This document shows, in pieces, positions 26,534 through 35,080 of a stretch of 64,000 nucleotides of DNA. The first letter of the stretch is position 1. Each line of letters opens with the position of its first letter. A program made the translations under genes and the position numbers. Under the pieces are notes generated by a model that ran no database searches, was not told the DNA's origin, and saw nothing but the letters and a program-made list of their open reading frames with translations. This DNA is from Chitinophaga qingshengii (lineage in GTDB: Bacteria; Bacteroidota; Bacteroidia; Chitinophagales; Chitinophagaceae): assembly GCF_014529935.1 (NCBI RefSeq), contig NZ_JACVFC010000004.1:1-64000 (forward strand), written 5' to 3'.

Positions 26534-28444
26534 ATGCTGGAATCAAAAATACCGGATGGGCCACTGGAGGACAAGTGGCGTCATTACAAGGAACATGCAA
26601 AGCTGGTCAACCCTGCCAACCGTAAGAAACTCGAAGTAATAGTCGTGGGTACGGGCCTGGCAGGTAGTGCCATTGCGGCTTCACTGGGAGAGATGGGGTA
26701 TCGTGTGAAGAGTTTTTGTTTTCAGGATACGCCGCGCCGTGCCCACTCTGTGGCGGCGCAGGGCGGTGTAAATGCCTGTAAGAACTATAAGAATGACGGC
26801 GATAATATCTTCCGTATGTTCTATGATACGATCAAAGGAGGCGATTTCAGGTCGCGCGAAGCCAATGTATACCGGCTGGCGGAATGCAGCGCCAATTTGA
26901 TAGATCAGGCGGTGGCGCAGGGTGTGCCCTTTGGCCGGGAATACGGGGGATACCTTAACAACCGGTCCTTTGGAGGGGTGCAGGTATCGCGGACTTTCTA
27001 TGCCCGGGGGCAAACAGGGCAACAGCTGTTGCTGGGCGCTTATCAGGCATTGATGCGGCAGGTGCATTTGGGTACGGTGCAGTTATTCGCCCGGCATGAA
27101 ATGCTGGACCTGGTTACCATCGACGGCAAAGCGAAAGGGGTAATTGTACGTAACCTGGATACCGGCGAAATAGAGCGTCATGGCGCCCATGCGGTGATAC
27201 TGGCCACGGGCGGTTTCGGGAAGATCTACTTTCTGTCTACCCTGGCTATGGGCTGTAATGGATCCGCTATCTGGCGGGCGCATAAAAAAGGCGCGCTGCT
27301 GGCTAATCCCAGCTGGACACAGATACATCCTACCAGTTTGCCGCAGTCGGGCGAATACCAGTCCAAGTTGACGCTGATGTCGGAATCATTGCGCAACGAT
27401 GGCCGTATCTGGGTACCTAAGAAAGCGCAGGAAGACCGTTTGCCGAACCAGGTGCCGGAAGAAGAGCGGGATTATTACCTGGAACGCCGTTATCCGGCGT
27501 TTGGCAATCTGTCACCCCGCGACATTGCCTCCAGAGCAGCAAAGGAACGTATCGATGCGGGCTTCGGCGTAGGGCCGCTGAAGAACGCGGTATACCTAGA
27601 TTTTTCCAAGGCGATCAAAGACCAGGGCATTCATAAAATCAGGGAGAAATACGGCAACCTGTTTCGCATGTACGAAAAAATTACCGGCGTAGATGCTTAT
27701 AAGGAACCGATGAAAATATCGCCGGCGGCGCACTTCTCCATGGGAGGGCTATGGGTGGATTATGAATTAATGACCACTATCCCCGGATTGTTTGCCCTGG
27801 GAGAAGCAAATTTTGCAGACCATGGCGCCAACCGGCTGGGCGCTAATTCCCTCTTGCAGGCTTGTGTAGACGGTTATTTTATTGCGCCTTATACGTTGGC
27901 CAATTACCTGGCAGATGAGATTAAAACGCCTGCTACCGATATTCAGCATCCGGCCTTTGCCGAAGCGGCTAAAAAGGTAGAAGAGCAGTTGCATTTGCTG
28001 AAGGCTATTGGCGGTAAGCTTTCTGCCGATTATTTCCACCGGACGCTGGGTAAAATACTGTATGATAAATGTGGATTGTCACGCTCTAAAGAAGGGCTTG
28101 AAACCGCTATCAGGGAGATAAAAGCTTTGCGGCAACAATTCTACCGGGATCTGAATATACCTGGCGGCTATGCGATCAACAGCGAGCTGGAGAAAGCAGG
28201 CAGGGTTGCCGACTATCTGGAACTGGGGGAGCTGATGTGTCATGATGCGCTGACGCGGGAAGAGTCGTGCGGCGCCCATTTCAGGGTGGAGTTCCAGACA
28301 CCGGAAGGCGAGGCGATGCGTAACGACAAGGATTTCGCTTTTATCTCCGCCTGGGAATGGGCGGGGGAGAACCAGCCACCAGTCTGGCATAAAGAACCCC
28401 TGACGTTTGAATTTGTAACACCTACAGTAAGAAGTTATAAATAA
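26534..28444 (+). CDS. sdhA: Succinate dehydrogenase / fumarate reductase flavoprotein subunit
   Basis: 636 residues. FAD-binding start VVGTGLAGSAIAASLGEMGY, the covalent-flavin His in RRAHSVAAQGGVNA, and the RTFYARGQTGQQLLLGAYQAL segment typical of type B enzymes. Active-site and capping regions follow (HPTSLP, SAAH-like PAAHFSMGGLWVD, GANRLGANSLLQA). It oxidises succinate to fumarate (or the reverse) at the cytoplasmic face. It overlaps no neighbour and lies 5 bases before sdhB. Confidence 0.97.
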   Translation: MLESKIPDGPLEDKWRHYKEHAKLVNPANRKKLEVIVVGTGLAGSAIAASLGEMGYRVKSFCFQDTPRRAHSVAAQGGVNACKNYKNDGDNIFRMFYDTIKGGDFRSREANVYRLAECSANLIDQAVAQGVPFGREYGGYLNNRSFGGVQVSRTFYARGQTGQQLLLGAYQALMRQVHLGTVQLFARHEMLDLVTIDGKAKGVIVRNLDTGEIERHGAHAVILATGGFGKIYFLSTLAMGCNGSAIWRAHKKGALLANPSWTQIHPTSLPQSGEYQSKLTLMSESLRNDGRIWVPKKAQEDRLPNQVPEEERDYYLERRYPAFGNLSPRDIASRAAKERIDAGFGVGPLKNAVYLDFSKAIKDQGIHKIREKYGNLFRMYEKITGVDAYKEPMKISPAAHFSMGGLWVDYELMTTIPGLFALGEANFADHGANRLGANSLLQACVDGYFIAPYTLANYLADEIKTPATDIQHPAFAEAAKKVEEQLHLLKAIGGKLSADYFHRTLGKILYDKCGLSRSKEGLETAIREIKALRQQFYRDLNIPGGYAINSELEKAGRVADYLELGELMCHDALTREESCGAHFRVEFQTPEGEAMRNDKDFAFISAWEWAGENQPPVWHKEPLTFEFVTPTVRSYK

Positions 28445-28449
28445 CGTAT

Positions 28450-29196
28450 ATGCATATACGAATGAAAATATGGAGACAAGAAAGCGGCCAGGATACCGGC
28501 AAAATGCTGGATTATGAACTGGCTGATGTAAATCCTGATATGTCTTTTCTGGAGATGCTGGACATGTTAAATGAGCAGTTGCTGGAGCAGGGGCAACGGG
28601 CCATAGAGTTTGACCACGATTGCCGTGAGGGCATCTGCGGGCAATGTGGGATGATGATCAATGGCCGTGCGCACGGGCCTTTAAAGAACACCACTACCTG
28701 TCAGCTGCATATGCGCAGTTTCCGGGATGGCGATACCATTTACATTGAGCCTTTCCGTGCTACGGCCTTTCCGGTGAAGTGTGATTTAAAGATCGATCGC
28801 AGTGCGTTTGACAGGGTGATACAGGCGGGTGGTTACATCTCCGTCAATACCGGTCAGGCGCCGGAAGCCAATAGTATACCGATAGGCCATCCTGTGGCGG
28901 AGGCTGCGTTTGATGCGGCGGCTTGTATAGGTTGTGGCGCCTGTGTGGCGGTATGCAAAAATTCCAGTGCTGTATTGTTTACCAGCGCCAAGGTCACGCA
29001 CCTGGTTTTATTACCACAGGGAGAAGTGGAAGCGCAGGAAAGAGTGCGACATATGGTAGATCAGATGGATGCAGAAGGGTTTGGGCATTGCAGCAATACA
29101 GAGGCTTGTGAAGCGGAGTGTCCGCAACAAATTTCGGTATTGCATATTGCGCGGATGAACTGGGAATACAACAAGGCACAACTGCTGAAAAAATAG
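28450..29196 (+). CDS. sdhB: Succinate dehydrogenase / fumarate reductase iron-sulfur subunit
   Basis: 248 residues. The [2Fe-2S] ligands are in DCREGICGQCGM and TTTCQLH; the [4Fe-4S] and [3Fe-4S] ligands in ACIGCGACVAVCKN and CSNTEACEAECPQQ. It passes electrons from FAD in SdhA to heme and quinone in SdhC. Last gene of the porin-transporter-sdhCAB unit. No clear terminator follows directly. Confidence 0.97.
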   Translation: MHIRMKIWRQESGQDTGKMLDYELADVNPDMSFLEMLDMLNEQLLEQGQRAIEFDHDCREGICGQCGMMINGRAHGPLKNTTTCQLHMRSFRDGDTIYIEPFRATAFPVKCDLKIDRSAFDRVIQAGGYISVNTGQAPEANSIPIGHPVAEAAFDAAACIGCGACVAVCKNSSAVLFTSAKVTHLVLLPQGEVEAQERVRHMVDQMDAEGFGHCSNTEACEAECPQQISVLHIARMNWEYNKAQLLKK

Positions 29197-29282
29197 CGCA
29201 GTGTTGCGTTACGGGCGATACGTATTAATACGTAATTTTAAAAATTGTTGGTTAAAACGGATGTTATTTGCTGAATAAGTTG

Positions 29283-29290
29283 TAGATTTG
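29283..29290 (+). promoter_or_regulatory. -7 box (TAGATTTG) ahead of the IPT/TIG lipoprotein gene
   Basis: It matches TAnnTTTG. The leader to the ATG at 29410 would be about 115 bases. The nearest upstream TTG (29268-29270) is too close for standard spacing. Confidence 0.45.
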
Positions 29291-29409
29291 CATCCGTTTT
29301 AATACCGACTAAATAATACTGTTGCGAATAAGAGTTGCTACATGCAATGGTGTTACCCCGGATTTATTTGTAACAGGGTTTGTTACCCTACCCCAAAGAA
29401 AAAAATAAG

Positions 29410-29778
29410 ATGAAACATTACAACATGTTTGTGGTGGCCCTTATGCTGCTGGTAGCAGCTATGACGGCTTGTTCCCCAAACCAGGAAAAAAAAGAAACAG
29501 CTACAGTAACCGGTAATGCCGGTAATTTTCTGATCATCAAAGGTCATGGTTTTAGCACAGAGAAAGCCGCGAACAAAGTGATCTTTGGCGATGTGGCAGC
29601 GCAGATATTGCATGCGGATGCCGACTATCTGCTGGTACAAGTACCGGAGCAGAAGGCAGATACTGTACAAGTGGTAGTAGCAGTAGGAGCTAACACCTCC
29701 AACGCTATGTTGTTTGAGTATAATTCCGCACGGAAGCTGGTAGCTTCGGTGCAGGACATGGCCAGCGTGGCATATTAA
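29410..29778 (+). CDS. IPT/TIG-domain lipoprotein
   Basis: 122 residues from the ATG at 29410, which gives a lipoprotein signal (hydrophobic stretch to MTAC, Cys22). An in-frame start at 29380 would add ten charged residues and is less likely. The mature part looks like a single Ig-like IPT/TIG fold (FLIIKGHGFSTEKAANKVIFGDVAAQILHADADYLLVQVPE...TVQVVVAVGANTSN), often seen as a carbohydrate- or protein-binding module on surface proteins. Its partner is unknown. It lies behind the sdh unit but has its own -7 box. Confidence 0.75.
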   Translation: MKHYNMFVVALMLLVAAMTACSPNQEKKETATVTGNAGNFLIIKGHGFSTEKAANKVIFGDVAAQILHADADYLLVQVPEQKADTVQVVVAVGANTSNAMLFEYNSARKLVASVQDMASVAY

Positions 29779-29829
29779 TAACGCAGCGTTTAATTGTTAT
29801 ACCATAGCTTTATTAGTAAAGTACACATG

Positions 29830-29858
29830 AAAGGGCTTCTCAAAATGAGAGGCCCTTT
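29830..29858 (+). terminator. Intrinsic terminator after the IPT/TIG gene
   Basis: Arms AAAGGGCTTCTCA (29830-29842) and TGAGAGGCCCTTT (29846-29858) pair with one wobble and a 3-base loop. The T run is short (TTT GTG), so strength is moderate. It lies between convergent genes. Confidence 0.7.
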
Positions 29859-29879
29859 GTGTATTGCAGCTGATCTTCG

Positions 29880-31847
29880 TTATATTTTTACCAGCCGGTG
29901 CCGGAACCGCTCCTGGCCATAAATAAGCTGAATGATATAAATACCGGGAGCCCAGTTTTCAACAGATAACATTGTTCTTCCGGCGCGGCGCTCACTGAGA
30001 ATTCTGTTCCCGGTTGCATTGTATACTTCCAGGATAAACGGCGCGTTGTTTACCGGAGGTATAACCACATAACTGGTGGCAGGGTTGGGGAATATCGTTA
30101 GTGGGCTGCTGTTGCTGGTAATATGACCGGCGTCTGCGTAGGCAGCTTTAACCGGAGCCATGACCGGTGCTGCCGTGCCGGTATCGGGGCATACCGCCGC
30201 AGGGATGTATTTGTCCACAACCCGTTGAAACAGGATAGCATGGCCTGCGGCATTAAAATGTACATCGTCTCCGCTGTTATAGGCGGGAAGAATATACCCG
30301 TTAGGTTGCGCCAGTCCGCTCCAGAAATCAATCGCTTTATTGCCAAAATACAGATTGATGGTATCCCTCATCTGTGCCAGTCTTGCCGCTGCTGCATAGC
30401 CCAGATTACCGCGTGGCTGCGTGGTAGCTACCCACAAAGGAACATGGTGTGCCGCTGCTTCCTGTTTAAGAGCAAGATAATTGGCCGTCTGCTGGGATAT
30501 AGGAAAGTTTCTTGCTTCATCGTTGCTGGGCATATTGATGATAATCGCATCCGGTTGCAGGGCAATCGCTTTCGTGATGTTATGCGCTGTGTCTACCGTG
30601 TAGGTGATACCGGACACGGTATAAGGCGGCGTTCCGGTAGGCATAAGGGCCTGTGTGGTACTGCTGCCGAAGGCCATCAGAATGATAGAGTCTGCACTGT
30701 TATGCTGTTGTTTGAGATAACGGTTATATCGCATTACCCAGGCACTGTCACGGTCAGGAAGACCGTTGCCCCAGGCGGTGGAAGAGCCCAGTACTACAAT
30801 GCGTAGCGCTTTGTTACAGCTGCCAGGCACATATACCACTTTACCTCCCATGTTGTTGCTGTAGTAATGCCGGTTCAAGGTGGCTTCCATATTCAGCCGG
30901 TAATAGTATTGCTGATTAAGTGCTACGGAGGTATCGGTGAACTGGTAATTGCGGGGTGCAGCAGCATTTCCGGCTGCATTTACGGTGCCCACCGCCGTCC
31001 AGCTGATCGTGTCAATGCTCCGCTCGATGGTAAATTTTACGGTATTATTCTCTTCCTGGGTAGTCCAGGAAAGTTGCAGTTGCTGGCCGGCTGTGGCTAC
31101 AGAAAAGGACGACAGCCGGAAAGGTGGTGCTGGCGCAGTGGTGCATAGTGCTTGTGGCAGTTGCTTTGCTACCACCCTGTCGAAAAGAACCCGTTGCCCG
31201 GCGGAATTCAGCAAGGCATCATCTCCACTGTTGTATGCTGGCAGTATGTAACCTCTGCTGTCCGCCAGGGCCGACCAAAAATCGATCGCTTTGCTGCCGA
31301 AATAGGTGTTAATACTATCTTTCATTTGAGTAAGACGGGTACCTGCCGCCAGTCCGAGATTACCGCGTGGCTGTGTGGTGGCTACCCACAAGGGTATATT
31401 GTAAAGTGCTGCCTGCCTGGCTAATGCCAGCAGATTGGCCACCTGTACGGTCAGCGGAAAGTTGCGGGCTTCATCTTCATTAGGAATGTTAACGATAATG
31501 GCATCAGGCGCCAGTGCAATGGCGCGGGTAATGTTACAGGTGGTATCTACCGGGAAAGTAACCCCGGAAACCGTGTAGGGCGGTGTTCCGGTGGCCTGTA
31601 AGGTCTGGGTGGTGTTACCTCCTTTCGCGAGGATAATCACGGTATCTGCTGCGTTGTGTGTCGCTTTCAGATAACTGCGGTAGCGGAAGGTCCAGGCGCT
31701 GTCGCGGGCGGGAACGCCGTTGCCCCAGGCGGTGGAAGAGCCTAGTACTACGATCCTTAAAGGATTGGTGCAGGTTTGGGTATGCCCGCTGTAAAAAAGA
31801 AATAGAAAAAGAAATGTGAGCGAACACAAATAGTACAGCTGTTTCAT
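29880..31847 (-). CDS. Double SGNH/GDSL hydrolase with Fn3 linker and T9SS sorting tail
   Basis: 655 residues. Order: signal peptide (about 1-24), SGNH domain 1 (about 28-232), fibronectin-III-like linker (about 240-335), SGNH domain 2 (about 345-555), and a type A type IX secretion tail (from about 585, LTIFPNPATSYV to HRLVKI). Both SGNH domains have the nucleophile block GSSTAWGNG and are close duplicates. Domain 2 keeps the catalytic DxxH (DDVH, His530). Domain 1 has DDAL with Leu212 in place of His, so it should be inactive. Expected role: cell-surface or secreted esterase/deacetylase acting on polysaccharide, with domain 1 perhaps binding. A lone transcription unit. Confidence 0.88.
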   Translation of the reverse strand: MKQLYYLCSLTFLFLFLFYSGHTQTCTNPLRIVVLGSSTAWGNGVPARDSAWTFRYRSYLKATHNAADTVIILAKGGNTTQTLQATGTPPYTVSGVTFPVDTTCNITRAIALAPDAIIVNIPNEDEARNFPLTVQVANLLALARQAALYNIPLWVATTQPRGNLGLAAGTRLTQMKDSINTYFGSKAIDFWSALADSRGYILPAYNSGDDALLNSAGQRVLFDRVVAKQLPQALCTTAPAPPFRLSSFSVATAGQQLQLSWTTQEENNTVKFTIERSIDTISWTAVGTVNAAGNAAAPRNYQFTDTSVALNQQYYYRLNMEATLNRHYYSNNMGGKVVYVPGSCNKALRIVVLGSSTAWGNGLPDRDSAWVMRYNRYLKQQHNSADSIILMAFGSSTTQALMPTGTPPYTVSGITYTVDTAHNITKAIALQPDAIIINMPSNDEARNFPISQQTANYLALKQEAAAHHVPLWVATTQPRGNLGYAAAARLAQMRDTINLYFGNKAIDFWSGLAQPNGYILPAYNSGDDVHFNAAGHAILFQRVVDKYIPAAVCPDTGTAAPVMAPVKAAYADAGHITSNSSPLTIFPNPATSYVVIPPVNNAPFILEVYNATGNRILSERRAGRTMLSVENWAPGIYIIQLIYGQERFRHRLVKI

Positions 31848-31962
31848 GGGTGCGGATGATTAGGGATGAACAATAAAAACGAGCTTGCAGGGTATTCGAA
31901 AACAGGGGTACTGGTGTTGGTAATAGGTATACTAAATATACGCAAATCATTCCGCTTTCCCG

Positions 31963-32003
31963 AAAAAAAAGAAGGTTGCCTCTACGATGTGAGACAACCT
32001 CTT
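31963..32003 (-). terminator. Intrinsic terminator after the DUF4377-META gene
   Basis: On the minus strand a 10-base stem (AGGTTGTCTC 32000-31991 with GAGGCAACCT 31982-31973, one wobble) is followed by TTC and T8. Confidence 0.8.
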
Positions 32004-32030
32004 CTATTGTATAATGGGTTACTAAGTAGT

Positions 32031-32759
32031 CTATTTCAGGTCTTTGGGCTGCATGCCGAAGATCATGACCAGCTTGTTATTTTCATAGAAATTTAAAGTC
32101 TGGTCGGCCACATCGTAAGTATAGGTATGTTCGCTGATCATCTTCAGAAATTCGGTTTCACGGCGCATCACATTTTCATCGGGGCAGGCCATTTTTGTGC
32201 TGATACCCATCGTAAAGGTAATCTTTTCTCCGCTGGTTTGATAACCTCCGCCGATACCATTGCAACCACCTTTTCCATGAAAACGTTTGGTAGCAGGATC
32301 AAACTCTATCCAGATGCCGGATTGTGTTAATGTGCTGTCACCCATTTTGATAAGATTCCATCTTTTGCTGGCGATAAATGCCCAGATAGAACCTTTGGGA
32401 GGGGTGGTGTTTACTTTTTTCTTTTCCAATACTTTCCGCAAGGTGTATTTGATAGAAGAGCCATCTGCCGGCGGATTTTTAACGGGTGTAACCCTTACCA
32501 GCAATTTGTAGCGATAGCCGGGCGTATATTTAAATCCCTCGATATTGGTATACAGGTTAGACCAATCCTTGTCCTTCAAGCCCTTGATCTGCAGGCATTC
32601 CATGGGGGCAACGCCGGTGCATGGCTCTTTGGATTCTTTCACATAAATAGTCTGATTTTTTGAGGTCTGCTGTACAGGCTTCGCGGGCGTCATCAGTGTC
32701 GTAGTCACCGCCAATGCTAATTCGAAAAACATAATAATGAATTTAATCTTTAACAACAA
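32031..32759 (-). CDS. Secreted DUF4377 - META (HslJ-like) protein
   Basis: 242 residues if started at the TTG at 32759, which gives a plausible signal peptide with charged n-region (MLLKIKFIIMFFELALAV...). The alternative ATG at 32732 gives 233 residues but loses the Lys pair. The first domain (about 35-115, YVKESKEPCTGVAPMECLQIKG...FKYTPGYRYKLLVRV) is DUF4377. The second (about 125-240, with GGCNGIGGGY, MACPDE and TYTYDVADQTLNFYENNKLVMIF) is a META domain as in the heat-shock protein HslJ. This pairing is common in secreted Bacteroidota proteins of unknown function. An envelope-stress role is only inference. Confidence 0.8.
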   Translation of the reverse strand: MLLKIKFIIMFFELALAVTTTLMTPAKPVQQTSKNQTIYVKESKEPCTGVAPMECLQIKGLKDKDWSNLYTNIEGFKYTPGYRYKLLVRVTPVKNPPADGSSIKYTLRKVLEKKKVNTTPPKGSIWAFIASKRWNLIKMGDSTLTQSGIWIEFDPATKRFHGKGGCNGIGGGYQTSGEKITFTMGISTKMACPDENVMRRETEFLKMISEHTYTYDVADQTLNFYENNKLVMIFGMQPKDLK

Positions 32760-32794
32760 AAGGTACCTGACGGTTTACTTTTGCCAGATACCTT
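32760..32794 (-). terminator. Intrinsic terminator after the SIR2-like gene
   Basis: On the minus strand AAGGTATCTG and CAGGTACCTT (32794-32785 with 32770-32761 region) form a stem with one wobble and a 15-base loop, followed by TTTGTTGTT. It abuts the possible TTG start of the next gene. Confidence 0.6.
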
Positions 32795-32838
32795 CCGTTG
32801 CAAAAACGCTGCCAGTATGTAAAATGTTACAGCTATCC

Positions 32839-33717
32839 CTATGATTTCCGTTTCCCTATGCGGTGAATAATGCTGGTATAATAGGCCAGTTTATCTTTCC
32901 CCGGCAAGGTAATTACCTGTACGTCATTAGCGGTAAGCAGGTCCAGCTTGAACTTACAGGCGGATACCAACTCCTCTGGAATGTAGTAGTAGAGGGTGTT
33001 GGGCACCGGCACGTTTTTATGATGAAATTTCTGACGGGCACGGTAGGTGAGCAGCCACCAGAGGTCTGTTTCCACAAAATCGAGTGATAATCCGAAGATG
33101 TGAATATCGTGCGTAAAGAAAAAGTCTATCCAGGAATGGTAATACACCTGTTTGGCGTGTATCCGTCGCAGTAAGGAAACTTTCGGCACTTCCTTGCTCG
33201 AATAAAAAGTACCGCTGACAACGTAATTACGCATCAGTTGTAATTGTCCGCCGTAATGCTCGAACCCGAGATTGATACTCATCGGATTGAGACAGTCTCC
33301 ATGGATATGCCAGTAGTGGATATCATCCAGGGTATACCGGCGAAAGATGCTGTAGAATTTTTCGTTGATAAGGCTGGTATTTTCGTATGGTGTCCGGCCT
33401 TCCAGCGTAAACTCGTAGTTTGTCGTCAGTATATGGGCCGGTTTCAGCGCACGGATGGCAGCATGGATGCCATTGGCTTTGATTTCGGCCGCTTTGATGG
33501 CGATAAATGATTTCAGTTCTCTCTCCCGGAGTTTTTCTCTTTTGATGGCGGTTAAAAAAATCTCTTCATACAACAGGGGGAATGGTTTTTTATCGTCCAG
33601 TTCCACGCAGTCGCCTGTATGACAGAAAGTGATGATTTCCTGCAACAGGTCTTTCCAGCTTTGTCCGCTGGAAATGTTGTTGATATCATTTCCGATTAAC
33701 AAAATAAGGTTGTTCAT
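32839..33717 (-). CDS. SIR2-like domain protein, candidate NAD+-consuming effector
   Basis: 292 residues. The layout fits the prokaryotic SIR2-like (SIR2_2) fold: nucleotide loop LLIGNDINNISSG at residues 6-18 (usual form GNGINR), SWKDLL, TTNYE at 98-102 (the family TTNYD with the NAD-contacting Asn100), HIHGD at 137-141 (His139 as the expected catalytic base), and the closing motif HIFGLSLDFVETDLWWLL. Proteins of this type act as NAD+ hydrolases in antiphage systems (ThsA, DSR, SIR2-pAgo), usually with a sensing partner. Here no sensor domain is fused. It starts 17 bases after an AlkB-like gene and is probably cotranscribed with the two alkylation-repair genes. Confidence 0.78.
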   Translation of the reverse strand: MNNLILLIGNDINNISSGQSWKDLLQEIITFCHTGDCVELDDKKPFPLLYEEIFLTAIKREKLRERELKSFIAIKAAEIKANGIHAAIRALKPAHILTTNYEFTLEGRTPYENTSLINEKFYSIFRRYTLDDIHYWHIHGDCLNPMSINLGFEHYGGQLQLMRNYVVSGTFYSSKEVPKVSLLRRIHAKQVYYHSWIDFFFTHDIHIFGLSLDFVETDLWWLLTYRARQKFHHKNVPVPNTLYYYIPEELVSACKFKLDLLTANDVQVITLPGKDKLAYYTSIIHRIGKRKS

Positions 33718-33734
33718 AGCAGGTGTATATGGTT

Positions 33735-34355
33735 TTATGGGTGGATAAAACGGAAGGTGAGGTTAATCCTTCCCGGGATCTGCCGGCTTGTTTTGGGTAC
33801 CTGATGTTCCCAGTATTGCTGTAGTGTCCCTTTCATGACCAGGAGGGAACCATGTTCCAGCAATATTTCATGTTTCAGGTGATGATCATTTTTATAGCGT
33901 AATAAAAAGCGGCGGGAGGCGCCGATGTTGACAGAGGCGATCACCGGCCGTGGCCCCAGTTCCGGCTCATCGTCTGCATGCCAGCCCATAGAGTCGCTGC
34001 CGCTGCGGTAGTAATTGAGCAATACGCTATTGAAACCGGTGCCGGCAGCAGGAACAATACGGTCGCGTATCTCCAGCAGCGCAGGTGTCCAGGGGCGGGG
34101 TTCAAAGGTATTGCCGGAAAAACGATAGGAAGTGGCGGCATCTCCATACCAGGCCATTAACCGGGGAAATAATACCTGTTTGCCATACATATTCATTGAT
34201 TCCTGTTTCCAGTCGATCGTGTCCAGTAATGTCCGGTAATAAACATCACTCTCCGCCTGCGTAAAAAAGCGCGGATAATAAGCCAGTTCTCCGTTTTTCA
34301 GGTGGATGGCATCCCCGGGGCCGGGCTCTTCAAAAAGGCTTCCCTGCAAACTCAT
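33735..34355 (-). CDS. AlkB-like 2-oxoglutarate/Fe(II) dioxygenase
   Basis: 206 residues. Iron ligands are His126 and Asp128 in WHADDE and His184 in YWEHQVPK; the 2-oxoglutarate and substrate motif RINLTFR gives Arg196, Asn198 and Arg202. The nucleotide-recognition lid with PRLMAWYGD and YRFSGNTFEPRPWTP resembles human ABH2/ABH3. AlkB proteins remove N1-methyladenine and N3-methylcytosine by oxidative demethylation. It lies 46 bases behind the glycosylase gene and 17 bases before the SIR2-like gene. It is named by family only; it is not the closest form to E. coli AlkB. Confidence 0.93.
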   Translation of the reverse strand: MSLQGSLFEEPGPGDAIHLKNGELAYYPRFFTQAESDVYYRTLLDTIDWKQESMNMYGKQVLFPRLMAWYGDAATSYRFSGNTFEPRPWTPALLEIRDRIVPAAGTGFNSVLLNYYRSGSDSMGWHADDEPELGPRPVIASVNIGASRRFLLRYKNDHHLKHEILLEHGSLLVMKGTLQQYWEHQVPKTSRQIPGRINLTFRFIHP

Positions 34356-34401
34356 GATACAAATTTACAACGGCGGTACGCAACGTATTTACATTCTTAT
34401 T

Positions 34402-35028
34402 TTATTGATCTTTCCATTGCCAGAGATAACGGCAGGCATGGGTCCGGTAGGGGGACCATTTATCAGATATGCTTCTTATTTTCTCGCGGAACGTTTTTTT
34501 ATCACTGATGTCCAGCTTATACAGTTTGGCCATCGCCTGTTGTATGCCCCAGTCATCAATAGAAAAGATATCATCCCGGTGCAAATGGAACATGAGCAAC
34601 ATTTCCACTGTCCACCGGCCTACCCCTTTGATGCGGGTCAGGTATACAATCACGGCTTCATCATCCATTTTATGCAACCTGGCGTTGGTAAGCTTTTCTG
34701 CAATCACGAAGTTGGCGACATTCTGTATATAGGACACTTTGGCGTTGGATAATCCGATGCCACGCAGTAATTCCGGCGCTGTGGCGGCTACCTGTCGGGG
34801 CGTAGGTTCCTTGTTATCATAAAGGGCGAGGAAACGGGCGTAAATCACGTCGGCCACCTTGGTGGAGAGCTGCTGGTTCATAATAGCCACCATCAGGCGC
34901 AGCGAAATGTTTTTTTGCTTTACACGCTCCGCCAGCGGCCCTTTGATGATTTTCTGCAGCTTCTTGTCTTTGCTGAGATGTTGAATATATGCATGCTCCG
35001 ATACCGGAGTGCGGGATGGCTTAGGCAT
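34402..35028 (-). CDS. DNA-3-methyladenine glycosylase, AlkA/Mag1 type
   Basis: 208 residues, an HhH-GPD base-excision enzyme. The helix-hairpin-helix is IKGVGRWTVEML and the catalytic Asp is in FSIDDWGIQQAMAKLY. The N-terminal FILA-like substrate part (ISLRLMVAIMNQQLSTKVADVIYARFLAL) fits the compact fungal/bacterial Mag1 branch. It removes alkylated bases such as 3-methyladenine, leaving an abasic site. Together with the following AlkB it forms an alkylation-repair pair. Confidence 0.92.
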   Translation of the reverse strand: MPKPSRTPVSEHAYIQHLSKDKKLQKIIKGPLAERVKQKNISLRLMVAIMNQQLSTKVADVIYARFLALYDNKEPTPRQVAATAPELLRGIGLSNAKVSYIQNVANFVIAEKLTNARLHKMDDEAVIVYLTRIKGVGRWTVEMLLMFHLHRDDIFSIDDWGIQQAMAKLYKLDISDKKTFREKIRSISDKWSPYRTHACRYLWQWKDQ

Positions 35029-35080
35029 AAACGATCAATTAAATGTTGATATCCGCTGTCCTGCACTCCGGAGACGGGCA

